A stretch of 64,000 nucleotides of DNA from Oegoconia quadripuncta (GCA_949316235.1 OX438758.1:6357731-6421730), one strand, 5' to 3'. Positions 40,813 to 51,995 are shown, counted from the stretch's first letter. Program-made: numbers and translations. The notes: generated from the letters alone by a model not told the origin.

Positions 40813-40889
40813 CCCGGACAAAATTTGGTTACACGCACACCACGCAGACAGTCATACACATATATGCACGCAAAGTTATTAGGTATATA

Positions 40890-42014
40890 CAGGGCGTCCC
40901 AAAGTTATGGGACATGAAGGGGAAGTACCTTAAATATTGTAGATAGTGAATTTTGCTCAAAGAAGACTTTATGTTATTTTTAAAAGTTAGTAATTCTGCA
41001 TTCATAGATTTTCTAAAAATTACTTGCTTCGGCTGGGAATCGAACCGACTTAAATGTGAAAAAAAAAACACCCTACTTTTATGATGCCAATCGAAAGAAT
41101 AGCTAAAAAATAATAACTCTGCCTAAGTAACATAGTATTTTAAAAGAAAGGAACAACATAAAATGATTGAGTCAAATTTCAAGAAAGTTATTTATTGCCG
41201 ACGACGTTCGAAAAGTAGCGATATTATCATTCCAAAGATAGCATTGATTATTCGTAAATAAGTACCCACTTCATAAAATAGGTACTAACATAGTTTTCCT
41301 TATTATAAGTGCACGTGTAGATGAAATGATAAAACTTGTATTTCAATACGTCCTCTGTAAGCTAGACGAGAGCAGCAGATTTTCTAAATGAATGTTTTCC
41401 TACATGGATTGGTACAAATGGACCGATTAGATGGCCGGCCAGATCCCCGGACCTCACACCATTAGATTTCTTCTTTTGGGGATACGTGAAAGATATGCTA
41501 TACAAAAAGCGATACGAGAACGTAGGCGAGTTGCAAACAGAATTGTGCCATATCACATCGAGTGTTCACCATAAAATGATTAGAAAATCAACAGGCAGCG
41601 GGCTCATTAAAAGATTGGCGATTTGCGTAAGACAAGAGGGATCACATTTTGAGCATTTAATTAATTAATTTACAAAAAAATACCTACTTAATTGACTACG
41701 GCAGTTTCATGTATGTTTTTTATTTGATTAAAATGATTAATTTCACGTTGTTCCTTTCTTTTAAAATACTATGTTACTTAGGCAGAGTTATTATTTTTTA
41801 GCTATTCTTTCGATTGGCATCATAAAAGTAGGGTGTTTTTTTTTTCACATTTGAGTCGGTTCGATTCCCAGCCGAAGCAAATAATTTTTAGAAAATCTAT
41901 GAATGCAGAATTACTAACTTTTAAAAATAACATAAAGTCTTCTTTGAGCAAAATTCACTATCTACGATATTTAAGGTACTTCCCCTTCATGTCCCATAAC
42001 TTTGGGACGCCCTG
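40890..42014 (+). mobile_element. Tc1/mariner-type element with long terminal inverted repeats
   Basis: Flanked by TATA on each side. Left arm 40890-41157 begins CAGGGCGTCCCAAAGTTATG; right arm 41748-42014 is its complement with only a few differences (about 98% identical over about 267 bp). The 590-bp centre holds a transposase remnant. The 80- and 62-codon frames in the arms are mirror images of each other and are not genes. Confidence 0.92.
41366..41668 (+). pseudogene. Transposase C-terminus (DD-D, mariner-like), truncated
   Basis: One frame of about 100 codons before the stop. It reads AADFLNECFPTWIGTNGPIR, WPARSPDLTPLDFFFWGYVK, DMLYKKRYENVGELQTELCH. The SPDLTPLDFF block contains the third acidic catalytic residue (D of PLD), by comparison with SPDLAPSD of mariner transposases. 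The DNA-binding domain and the first two catalytic aspartates are absent: the 208 bp between the left arm and the frame are non-coding, and a stop (41363-41365) precedes it. The element therefore cannot move itself. Confidence 0.88.
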
Positions 42015-42233
42015 TATATAAAATACATCGCTTTTCGTTTAAAAATAATGAGGAGACGGTGTGAAGGACTGTGTACGGTAGTGGGCGTGTCTTACTCAGT
42101 ATTACTGAATCTCACAAGGGTTTGCGACAGACACCGTATATGTAAAAAAGAAAATAAGCTGGAAACTGTTTGTGAAAAATTCTATAAGGAAAGAAAACGA
42201 CAAAACCTGACAGCATATTTTAAAATTAACGAG
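42015..42233. other. Unassigned stretch
   Basis: A 73-codon frame from 42048 is unrecognised and runs into REP2. Confidence 0.35.
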
Positions 42234-42415
42234 CGCCATGTTGAATTTACCATAAAATATATCCTATGACACTCTAGGGATTAAGATGAATCGAATGACA
42301 CCTTGCGCTTCAAATCGGTCAAGCCATTTAGGTTACAGGTCGTAACATAGAAATCTACGTACATACACTCGAAAAACATTACCCTCCTTCCTGAGGCTGT
42401 CGGGTAAAACCACCT
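42234..42415 (-). repeat. REP2
   Basis: CGCCATGTTGAATTTACCAT at left, TCAAATCGGTCAAGCCATTT, ACACTCGAAAAACATTACCC, CTTCCTGAGGCTGTCGGGTA at right. Best match to the 16.7 kb copy. Confidence 0.75.
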
Positions 42416-42765
42416 TATACAAAGTCCTTTTTCCTTTCGCTAGACGCTGCCGCAGATGGAGCCACGAAAATGGGTACATCCTGGGGGACGGGGAGATCAC
42501 GCTACATAGTAAAATGTGTTTTTAAACTACCTCCTCCTTGTATTAGCTCCATGGCGCAGACGCATTTTGACAGCTAACTGTATCCTCGCCATTCGATGAC
42601 TGCGAAATGTAATATCTTCTATAAGAAACCTAATATATGGTTATGTTTTATAGGAAATATTCCATTCAGTGTTCGTAGAAGTTTAGTTTACAATGTGTTT
42701 TTTTTATATTATTTCTAATGTTAACTCAATGACTCGACTCTTTACTCCCATATTAACATGCTCAG
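42416..42765. other. Unassigned stretch
   Basis: No feature recognised. Confidence 0.4.
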
Positions 42766-42822
42766 GGTTTACAGAATGGAGGTCGCGGGTTTGATTCCCC
42801 TGTTCAGTACTCGGATTTGTTA
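42766..42822 (+). repeat. SINE1 head fragment
   Basis: AGGGTTTACAGAATGGAGGT, CGCGGGTTTGATTCCCC, CAGTACTCGGATTTGTTA. About 18 bases after box B are missing and the 3' two-thirds are absent. Confidence 0.7.
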
Positions 42823-42975
42823 TACTAATAAATCATTTATTTTCAGGCAAGTAAGACCTGTCTGTGATATTGTATGTACCTAACACATATATTAATAGTA
42901 TCTTATATTAATGGTGAAGCATTTTTTTATATACGTCTGGCCTATTTGAGATAAGCTAGCCCGTAAGTTCATATA

Positions 42976-43345
42976 CAGGTATGCTTTATTTTGTAGGTAC
43001 ATGGATACACTTAAAATAATCAGATTTTAAAGGCACAATAATATTTCATTATTAATTGTGAAATAGCTTGGCATGCCAACGAGTTGGTTATGTGCTGGGA
43101 TGATCATCATCTAAATAGTTTGATATTTTATAATATGCTTATTTAATAAGGCCGGCAACGCATCTGTGACCCTCTTGGTGTTGCGGGTGTCCATGGGCGG
43201 CGGTGATTGCTTTCCATCAGGTGACCCGCATGCTCGTTTGCCGCCCTCTCATATAAAAAAAAAACATAAGTTCTTGTTTTATAGTATTTTTAAATTTATT
43301 GAAAGGAAGATTTTGCATATCAACAGGAACCTTATTGAAATGTAT
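42976..43345 (+). repeat. REP1 split by LINE-a
   Basis: 42976-43149 (GGTATGCTTTATTTTGTAGG to TAATATGCTTATTTAATAAG) and 43265-43345 (ATAAGTTCTTGTTTTATAGT, AAATTTATTGAAAGGAAGAT) flank the insertion. The REP1 core with AGAAACTCGAG is deleted. Confidence 0.75.
43150..43264 (+). mobile_element. LINE-a 3' end nested in REP1
   Basis: GCCGGCAACGCATCTGTGAC to CGCCCTCTCATAT plus an A-run. AATAAG before and CATAAG after suggest a 5-base target duplication. Confidence 0.8.
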
Positions 43346-43597
43346 ACGTAGCCCTTTGAATGTATTAGGTAATGACTTCGCGGATGCGACTTATATGGCC
43401 TGCAAGTTTATCTTAATTTTTTGCATTGACATCATGATTATCACTATTTTTCTTAAATATTGGAATATTATTTTTGACATATTACATTTTCAAGAATTAC
43501 TGTGAAGAGACAATTATAATATTATATTCTTAGAGATAAGTTTAAAAATTACCATAAAAATAACATATCTTAAAATTAGGCCATGGAACGATCGCCA

Positions 43598-43770
43598 TGG
43601 TCTTCTAGGAGCAGGCAGAGACCACAGACATACACTTGCTACGATCCTGACACACCTCTTTTGCTTCCGCCACTTTCTTAATGTTATTCATACATGCTCG
43701 TCGGTTATAGAAATAAGACGTCCCCGATTTGATCATAGTAAATTGGCTATGGTGTTCCCCTACCAACAGT
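43598..43770 (-). pseudogene. LINE-c C-terminal fragment
   Basis: Minus strand: NRRACMNNIKKVAEAKEVCQ, DRSKCMSVVSA. Matches the 37.4 kb copy, with a deletion in the GQVKSI part. Frame otherwise kept. Confidence 0.72.
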
Positions 43771-44056
43771 ATACTACACACAAGAAAACGGTAGGTATTT
43801 ATTGCTTTTAAGATAAAACAGATGTCGACATAACTGTAGTCATCAGCATCACAGATTTATACTAAAACGTAACAGTAACTATTCAAGTGATATAGTGTTT
43901 GCGCACGCGCACGTGTTCGCGATATGTGCCGCGCTGTCGTGTCGGCTCATTCGAGACGGCTGTGTCGTTTCTTGCGACTCAACGAAATCACGACTTAGTT
44001 TATATCCCCGTTAGTTATACAATATGATATGGGGAAAATATTATATGTAATCCACA
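43771..44056. other. CpG-rich patch in AT-rich DNA
   Basis: 43895-43990 contains GCGCACGCGCACGTGTTCGC, GTGCCGCGCTGTCGTGTCGG and an E-box CACGTG. It contrasts with its surroundings. No frame supports an exon; a promoter or exon of an unseen gene cannot be excluded. Confidence 0.45.
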
Positions 44057-44210
44057 CTAATATATACGCGAAAGTAACCCTTATCTGTCTGTTTGTTTGT
44101 TGCCTTTTCACGACTAAACCTCTGAAGTGATTGTATTGAAATTTTGCAGACACGCTACATTATATTAACTGCTATTTAGCGGGCATATATGTGGATAAAC
44201 GTGTAAGTCC
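44057..44210 (-). repeat. REP4-like fragment
   Basis: ACACTAATATATACGCGAAA, TTGTTGCCTTTTCACGACTA, GTATTGAAATTTTGCAGACA follow REP4-type order in the minus sense. Confidence 0.5.
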
Positions 44211-44834
44211 ATAACGTGTATGTATTATACTTACTTCCATACCTGCTTCTATATATATTTTTATATTGTTCCGTTATGCTAATATAATTACCTACATACC
44301 ACACGCATACAGAAATATATTTCATATCTCTATATATCTTATATTATTTTCACTAATCCAGCAATGTTGATTTTTTTGATTTGTGTCGCATTTGTGTATT
44401 GTTGCATTGGTTCGACAGTCCTTACTGTTCCTTAATTTCCTGTTCAGTTTCCTGTAAAATCGGAAATGTCCGCATACATAACGATCCGTCTAGGCATTCA
44501 AGGGAATTACTAATTTAACTATCTGCCTACAACATATACATTCAAGTTCCGAATCACTGCCTGATTTAGAGTTTTGAATGCCCCAGACTAACTATGAATA
44601 GGGTACGTACATGCATAGACAAAGGAAAGTCCTCATGAGTCCTCTGTCTACGAATACAAGCCTCGCGCAATTATGTGCGGGGGGTTGGATGGGTGAGAGA
44701 ACGCGGGAATTGTTTCAAATTCAAGTACTTTAGGCGCGTATTATGAAAAACTTTTATACTGTAAATAAGCGGTGCTTGCTAAGGCTGGCTCAGCGCCCCC
44801 CCCATTAGTGGCTAGTTAGCCTGTGGGTAAATCT
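44211..44834. other. Unassigned stretch
   Basis: No feature recognised. A CCCCCCCC run lies at 44796-44803. Confidence 0.4.
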
Positions 44835-45083
44835 GGCCCAGGGGGTCTACTCTCTAACGAAAATAGCTTCGGACTCTTTTGCGGTTTGCTGTGTCAATTA
44901 TAAACCTATCGCCATTATTTTTCATATGTAGTTGGATATCACAAGTTAATACGCGACGTAAGGAACGTCTGAAGTTATGCAAATAAATGATTCTTATTTA
45001 TTATTGCTATAGCAAAAGAAAAAGTCCGAAGTTACGGCCGTCCGAAGCTCTTTTCGTTAGAGAGTAGACTCCCTGTTCCGAAT
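44835..45083. mobile_element. MITE6, inverted-repeat element (about 250 bp)
   Basis: Left CAGGGGGTCTACTCTCTAAC, GAAAATAGCTTCGGAC; the right end complement reads CAGGGAGTCTACTCTCTAAC, GAAAAGAGCTTCGGAC. Arms are about 37 bp. CAGGG termini recall hAT elements, but I see no 8-bp target duplication. No second copy in the window. Confidence 0.65.
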
Positions 45084-46564
45084 ACATCAAAATAAATCAT
45101 AATGAAAACGGCCCATATTTTGTTAAGAATGTTCAGTCTGCTACTTTTATATCTCTGAGAATAATAACTGCTCTTTCTCTTACCCCACTCCAAACAAAAG
45201 TAAGTTAACTCATTTACGACATCCTTTACCATTAACTGTGCATGCACTCTTTAAAAGAGTTGTCCACGTTCATTACAAAAGCTTTTCACCATTACTTTGT
45301 AAAACCAAATGACCTGAGCCACAGTGTATACATTCGTAGTAATACAACATTAAAAGTATACGCGACGAAAAAAATAAAAAGGAATGGACAGTGGGAAACG
45401 GCTCAATATTGACAAAATTCTTTGTTCAAAATAATATTAATATTCACTAGTAAATCTTATTAAAAATTGTAGAGGATTTATGATGCTCCCATACTGCCGT
45501 TATATATCTAGTTACCATAGGACTTGTTATCATATAACAAAAGCACCTATAAACATAAATTGAGCCTCACTAACCGAATATCCGCTTTTTCAAAATAGAT
45601 CAAAGTTTAGTGACTTAGTAAAATCAGATTAATAAAAGTAAATAAATATAGTTTATTTATCTCACCAGAAGTTATGCTTTACAAAATGATTTTAGGCTAG
45701 GTAATACACAACACAATTTGGGAAGCCTGAAAAGGAAGAACCAGAATTACTGGCCACCAGGCCCTCCAGCCATGGACGTGTATTACAACTAATCGATGAT
45801 AAATATGGTGATTAAGGAGGAAAACACATAAGGAAACAAAACGGAAGGAAATCACGAAACTGAAGACCTGGTTTTTAGAGTGGAGTTGTGCACAGTTCTT
45901 AACGTCTGACGAGAAACGATGTGTATATGTTAAGTCCAGCCTCTGTCCGGAAGCATCTCAGAAGTAAGCGCTCCAATCGGAGTGTCTTTTTTTATTCTAT
46001 TTAGATTCACACTAACCAGTCGAAAACGAAATCATCAAATCAGACACACTATTATTATGAATTGAATGCAGTTGATGGGTGGAAACACTAAAGTGACACA
46101 AATCCGCACCGGGCCATGTGGTCCAGGATGGTATACACATTATAAGGTTTATGTGCCCTTTACAATGAGGATGGAAATTTGTGTGGTGATTTTTGGGAAA
46201 AATAATTAAAAACAGCGCCATCTAGTAACACTAATTTGTATTATAGCTCTGTCCAATCGATCACCTTAACTTACTGGAGTACTGGTATATGCTGTGGTTA
46301 GGTAAAACCATCGCCGCCCACTCGGATGACTACATTACTTATGTATGATGTTATGATGCATAAATCTCGGTAAGCACTTAACTAAGTGATACTTTAACGA
46401 CCGCTTTTACATGTTATAGGTGCTTCAATTGGCAGTCGGTGTAGAGAAGAAAATTTATTCATTTACAGCTAATTCAGGTGTATCGTACAATTTTATCAGC
46501 TATGTAATAAATCAATAAAGTGGTGTAAATAGGTGCAAAATTAAAAATTTTAACCACCCCCGAG
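45084..46564. other. Long low-repeat stretch
   Basis: Only a SINE3 tail scrap (ACAGCGCCATCTAGTAAC, 46212-46230) recognised. No frame above about 70 codons and none with a known domain. Confidence 0.45.
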
Positions 46565-46640
46565 CTCTAATGTAAGAAGCATGTCTTATTCTCATTTAAC
46601 ATTAGGTGTAATTGAATCAATTGAATAAGTAAAAAAAATT
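46565..46640 (+). repeat. SINE1 tail remnant
   Basis: TTCTCATTTAACATTAGGTG, TAATTGAATCAATTGAATAA, A-run: weak but in the correct order. Confidence 0.45.
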
Positions 46641-46849
46641 AATGCTAAAAAATCTCGCAAACAGCAGCTTTTGGAAATAAGAAACGGTTTTCACACGGTT
46701 CCGTCGCTTAGGCCACATACAGACGTACAAATCTGTATGTAACATAGCTTTCAAATTTATAACACCCATATTTTAATAGGTAATAATGAACGAACTAACG
46801 AAATAAATATGTGTAGTGATGAAATAAATGAATAAATATAGTTGGATAA

Positions 46850-46900
46850 ACACAGCGCCATCTAGTTTCATATTAGCAACTAGGCTTGTGTAACATAGTC
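46850..46900 (-). repeat. SINE3 tail fragment
   Basis: ACACAGCGCCATCTAGTTTC, AGCAACTAGGCTTGTG. Confidence 0.65.
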
Positions 46901-47493
46901 ATTATGGCATACAGGCTAACTGCAACAATTTATTTTATACGGAAATTAATTGCTAAATTATTTACACCCATACGAACTTTACTACTTTTCTTTGACGTTA
47001 AATAAAGATAAAGATAAGATAAGATAAAGATAAATTTATTAACATCAAATCTAAGAGTTCAGATAAAAAGGAGAAACCTGTGTTGTAGGTACATGGCTTC
47101 ACCTCGGATTACATCACCATTAGAAATTGTTATTAACCTAGCCAATTTTCTATATTTACTTACAGAACTATGGATATTAAAGTATTAATGAAGTACATAC
47201 TAACTATACTAATTACAGGCATATTATGTGCCTCTATAGCTAAATAGTAACAAATGTAATCTAAACCATGGCTGTTTTTGTTTGTGTATGAGCAATGGGA
47301 GTGTGCGGGCGTGTAAGAATGAGAGTGGGTCTACGTGTGGGTGTGGTAATGTGCGGGTGTGGTGATGTGTGAGAATAAATTGTGATTCGACTTGGGGTAA
47401 TAAAAAATCTTCCCGTAAAATGTCTGTGGAAATCAAAATGCGTAACAAACAGTATGAATTTGAGAACCAATAAATAAATAATAAATAAATATA
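46901..47493. other. Unassigned stretch with simple repeats
   Basis: AAGATAAGATAAGATAAAGA at about 47003-47034 and a GT-rich two- to three-unit minisatellite (GTGTGGGTGTGGTAAT, GTGCGGGTGTGGTGAT) at 47331-47372. The 98- and 124-codon minus frames are low-complexity readings of these and of SINE2. Confidence 0.5.
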
Positions 47494-47716
47494 AATATTT
47501 CGGACACTTACACCAATCATCTACTCCCAAACTAAGCAAAGCTTGTACTATGGATACTAGATAACGGATAAGCATACATAAATATTTATATAAACATCCA
47601 TAACTCAGGAATAAATGTTCATATTCATCACACAAACATTAACCCATCGCGGGATTCGAACCTGCAACCGTTGTTTTCGCCGACAGGGTCAATATCCACT
47701 ACACCAATCGGTCGTC
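47494..47716 (-). repeat. SINE2, full length
   Basis: ATATTTCGGACACTTACACC at left, GTCAATATCCACTACACCAA at right; box B intact on the minus strand. Confidence 0.92.
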
Positions 47717-47904
47717 AATACAATACAATATTTACAATAGAAACGACGTTAAGTACGACTAACTTAGCGTAGTTATCAGAAGAAAAAGGTATTGCTAGAC
47801 TTAAACAACTTATATCATTGCGATCCTAAATAAATTGATAAAATTACCAAAAGTATAATTCAAATTTTTATGCTGATCTGAACAATATCAAAATGGTATT
47901 CAAA

Positions 47905-48148
47905 TATTGTTTGTTGTAGTGAGTAGAAAGTGTGACGTTGGTTCGATAGGTCGCGGGTTCGAACGCCGCGAGGAGCATATGTATGTGTAATACGAACATG
48001 TGTAGGTATCGGAATTGCGAATGTTTCATTTATAATATGTACAAAACAATGTATTTGTGTAGTATATCAACCATCTGGTATTCGTAATACAAGCCCCGTT
48101 ACTTGGTGTGGAACTAGATGGCGCTGTGTGTATGTCTTTATTTATTTC
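47905..48148 (+). repeat. SINE3, full length
   Basis: Head TTGTTTGTTGTAGTGAGTAG (divergent), box B CGCGGGTTCGAACGCC, tail AGATGGCGCTGTGTGTATGT. LINE-like 3' UTR text (CTGGCGGCAACTTCTCTCGA) follows to 48235. Confidence 0.85.
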
Positions 48149-48239
48149 TCCAGCGACAAGAGGGCTGGCGGCAACTTCTCTCGATGCAGAGTGGTAACTC
48201 TGCCAGCCTCCTAGTTAGGGCGTCCCACCACCACCCACC

Positions 48240-48414
48240 ACAATCATCTAGTCCCAAACTAAGGATAATAGATAACGGATAAACCTACATAAATATTTAT
48301 AGAAATATCCGTGACTCGGGAATAAATGTTCATATTCATCACACAAACCTCGCGGGATTCGAACCCGCAACCGTGGGATTCGCGACAGGATCCACTACAC
48401 CAATCGGTTGTCAT
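48240..48414 (-). repeat. SINE2 with internal deletions
   Basis: CAATCATCTAGTCCCAAACT at left, head CCACTACACCAATCGGTTGT at right. Confidence 0.88.
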
Positions 48415-48935
48415 GACTTGATGAATGACACCGATGAAGTGTTTTATTTATTTGTAGATACTGTAGTTTGTAAATTTAGTATTACTTGTACCTACATAAT
48501 GTTCTATTACCTATTTTGATGTCATTATTTACTAGGATCCTTTATTTCTTAATCATGCATTCGAAAATCAAACAATTATTACAGTTCATATCATTTCATT
48601 TATATTGTTGTAACCCACAAATAAGCTTTCAAAAATTGACGTAAACCAGACAATATAAAAAGCATAAGTAGCTTAAAACAATACGCACACTAATATTTAG
48701 ACTGCAGAGAGCCTCCAAGGCTTGTTATTACACAATGTCGGTAGCGGTGACTCACAGGTCAACGGAGCTATCTGACCTGCGCGAGCGCATGCCCAAGAAT
48801 TTATAGACTACTTGACGTGACAGTCCGAAATAAAATGTAGAAATATGTAGACGAGTAATGTGTCCATGTTTCGTTAATTGGTCGGAATAATAAAAATTGT
48901 AATGCCCATAGTTACAGCAATAGGTAGGTATACGA
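48415..48935. other. Unassigned stretch
   Basis: No feature recognised. Confidence 0.4.
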
Positions 48936-49045
48936 ACGACTGGAAGAAATCCCTCTATGAGATAACTCCGTTGTACTCCAACTCTGTAACCCTGTAATGT
49001 AATTTCTTTTTGTATAATAAAGTGATTACAAACACACAAACAAAC
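48936..49045 (+). mobile_element. LINE 3' terminus with hairpin
   Basis: CGACTGGAAGAAATCCCTCT, ATGAGATAACTCCG, AATAAAGTGATTACAAACAC and a CAAA-type tail. Same family as 6.6 and 63.0 kb, more divergent. Confidence 0.7.
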
Positions 49046-49772
49046 AAGTGAATTCACCAGCTGTGGAGAAGGCGCTCAAACAATTATGATAATTCAAGGA
49101 AATATTCAAGGACTCCCATCTCATCCAGATTTTAACAACTTTCTAAAATATGAGCAAACGGCTCTTTTCAGACCAGCCATGGCAAATATGGCTTTTATGC
49201 ATAAATATGGAGATTACCGTAAGTAGAAATCCCAAAGGTACAAGAGCACTGATGTCTCTTCTAATGTCGAAGGAGATGATTCACTTTTGATGATATATGT
49301 TAAACAGTCATTAAATGGGTTTATATTTTCATTGCATCTGGCTTTACATCAACAAATATAAAGCAACAGTTTGACAACAGAAATCAGAATCAAGAAATGT
49401 TTGTTATTGTTGTTACAGACTTCACTGCACGCAACATGTCTTTTTGTTTTGACATGCTTATAAAGACTAACACACTCAAAATCGTAATTAAACAAATTCG
49501 GCTTTAATTAAAGCAGCCGGTGTGCACGCGTCCCACGCGATCGGTTCCAAAGATTTTCATATAATACTGGGACATGGCCTGTCCCGGCGGGACATTCAAA
49601 TTTAAACTCAAAATATGGGATATCCCGTGAAATACGGGACGGTTAGCAACGCTAATTGTAACCGAGACTTATATAGGTTAACTTATATACTACTCACACA
49701 GACAAATCGATCAATTTCGTTTTGTGGGGTTAGCCTATTACAATTTATATTTTTGACTAAATTCTTTAAAAA
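49046..49772. other. Mostly unassigned; possible hAT-like fragment at 49545-49662
   Basis: GGGACATGGCCTGTCCCGGC, then CCCGTGAAATACGGGACGGT and TAGCAACGCTAATTG resemble the GGTTGCCAACCGTCCCG ends of some non-autonomous hAT elements (recollection, not proof). It contains two GGGAC/GTCCC palindromes. Confidence 0.35.
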
Positions 49773-50096
49773 ATCTTTTTTATGCACATCGGGTTAGCAC
49801 TTGACCTCAATCACACATGATGTTAAGTGAAGATGGGGTCAAAGGTGGAAGTATACTAACCCGGAAACCCCAACACATTTGGAGGTCTGGCTATCTTATC
49901 TCTGACAACCTGAATACAGCAATGCTATTAACATTGCTGTTTGGCAGCAGACCTAAATAAGATTTTGGTAGCTAGCGACGTGGACATTTAAAATACCCTA
50001 TCACCAACCAAACTAAACATACCCCGCTGGGGATCGAACTCGCGACCACCGATACGTAAGCCTTATGTTGTTAATATTGAACCACGGAGGCGGTTA
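49773..50096 (-). repeat. SINE1, full length
   Basis: Tail TTTTTTATGCACATCGGGTT, head TTGAACCACGGAGGCGGTTA. Box B GAGTTCGATCCCC on the minus strand. Confidence 0.92.
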
Positions 50097-50666
50097 AAAG
50101 TAACCACAAATATCCACCCAAAGTTAAAATATATGGTCATGCATACTACATCAATACTCTACAAGACGCTCCATCGAGCGAGATCTCGTGGAAGAGATAA
50201 GTATCAGATAAGACCTAACGCATGGACAACGAAGCCATTGCACTACGTCCTACTGACCCACCGGTCACAGATCAATATAACTTTAAAGCAACTAATTAAT
50301 GCCTACACTCTCCGCATGGAGGACTTGCTAATTTTATTAGCGACTATTCAAAACACTTCGGTGATACAAAAGACGCGGTCATGTGTTAGATGTCGAGAAG
50401 TGGAGTGAATTTAGGTATACTTAATGAATAACTCAAATTCATACATTACAGTATTATAGAAAATTTATTACAATTATAAATAAAAATTGTGGGAGACTGA
50501 TGCCTAAACTAGGCAGTAGCCTGTATTTCAGGTCAGGTCCTCCCCCATTACAACCCATCTATAAATGTATGTATATGGTACTCATTGGTAAACGAGAAGA
50601 CGTTAGTGGCGTTAGTAATATACATGTATTATATGCGCGTGTAACAAGATAAATATTATATAAATA
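50097..50666 (+). other. Unassigned stretch; possible LINE 3' end at 50480-50580
   Basis: A 91-codon ATG frame (50133-50408, basic, starting MVMHTTSILYKTLHRARSRG) is not recognised. Downstream, TGGGAGACTGATGCCTAAAC, AGGTCAGGTCCTCCCCCATT resembles 3' UTR text of lepidopteran LINEs. The frame may therefore be the tail of a LINE polyprotein. Confidence 0.35.
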
Positions 50667-51199
50667 ATAATAATAATAAATATCCTTGGACATGCACACA
50701 ATATCATCTAGTTCCACATTAAGCAACTACTCGTATATGCTTGTGTTGTGGATACCAGATGGTTGATATACTACATAAACACATTTTTTTTTTAAATAAA
50801 TACTCTTTATAAATGAAAACATCCATAACTTTTTTTTTATATGGGAGGGCGGCAAATGAGCATGCGGGTCACCTAATGGAAAGCAATCACCGCCGCCCAT
50901 GGACATCCGCAACACCAAAAGAGTCACAGATGCGTTGCCGGCCTTTGAGGAAGGTGTAGGCTCGTTTCTTGAAGGTTCCAATGTCGTACTCGTTCGGGAT
51001 TACCGCTGCCGGAAGTCCGTTCCACAGGGTGATCGTACGTGGTAAGAAGTTTCTTGAGAAACGTACACTAACTAACGTAAACTCGGGTACACATGTCTAT
51101 ATTCATCATACAAACATATGCCCGTAGCGGGATTCAAACCCGCGACCTTTTGGTATAGTGGTCAGAGTTTCTAACCACTACACCAAACAGGCCGTCTAT
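50667..51199 (-). repeat. SINE3 split by LINE-a
   Basis: 50667-50826 (AATATCCTTGGACATGCACA, TCTAGTTCCACATTAAGC, CATCCATAACT) and 51071-51199 (AACTCGGGTACACATGTCTA, box B, ACTACACCAAACAGGCCGTC) rebuild one SINE3. Confidence 0.88.
50827..51070 (-). pseudogene. LINE-a ORF2 C-terminus nested in SINE3
   Basis: The minus strand reads [58 protein letters not shown], stop; then an 8-base A-run. The frame is intact, so the insertion is fairly young. Confidence 0.85.
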
Positions 51200-51555
51200 A
51201 TATACGATGTATACGTGATGGCTCATAAAATTAGTTCTACTTTAAAACAAGCTTTAAATGCTCCATCATGATCATCAATATTTCTAGTACAAAGACGAGT
51301 AACATGAAGTGCATCAAGGAGTTCCAGTGGCCATCTTCTGGTGCCATCTTTAGACCCTCGTCATCATGTGTAAGGGAAAGTACTCATACCATCTTGCCAT
51401 TTGCCGTCAGAGAGTTCCAGTCCCTACATCCTGGCTCATCATCACTATATAGGATTATGAAAGTAATACTAAATTCAAGGCCGATGGAATGATTAAGTAC
51501 GAGTACCATTTATTGTAGCTACTTATTTAAGAAAATAAGATAATTCTTTGACATA
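51200..51555. other. Unassigned stretch
   Basis: A 74-codon frame (51268-51492) is unrecognised. Confidence 0.4.
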
Positions 51556-51858
51556 AACATAGGATTTACGAATCGGAGGTCGCGCGGTTCGATCCCCAGC
51601 GGCGTACATGTTTAATACTCGGTTTGGTTGGTGGTAGGGCATTTTAAATGTCCGCCTGGCTAGCTACCACCATCTTATCTAAATCTGCCGCCAAACAGCA
51701 ATATTAATAGCATTGTTGTGTGCCGTTTGTCAGAGATAAGATAGCCAGTTCCCCAAATATTTGGGTTTCCGGGTCTGTACGCTTCCACCTTCTGCCTCAT
51801 CTTCACTTAACATTAAGTGTGATTGAGACCAAGTGCTAATTCGTTGTGCATAAAAAAA
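51556..51858 (+). repeat. SINE1, first 30 bases missing
   Basis: AGGATTTACGAATCGGAGGT, box B GCGGTTCGATCCCC, to TTCGTTGTGCAT plus A-run. Confidence 0.9.
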
Positions 51859-51995
51859 AATTATATTTGATTAATAATTTGCTGAGTGACGTTTGCATGC
51901 AGCTTAAATGACTAAATAGGCAAGAACTAAATTGTTTGACTTTCACCTGAGATTTCATGTAAATACCCTATTTAATAGCAAATAAATTACTTGTA

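Noticed and set aside
40829..42021. Two similar genes (80 and 62 codons) in opposite orientation.
   Set aside because: They are the two inverted arms of the mariner-type element read in mirrored frames.
47003..47034. Telomere-like repeat.
   Set aside because: The unit is GATAA, not the insect TTAGG.
47261..47635. A 124-codon minus-strand gene.
   Set aside because: It is composed of a SINE2 translation plus a GT-rich minisatellite read as PHPHVDPLS-like or HPHITTPTRR-like low complexity.
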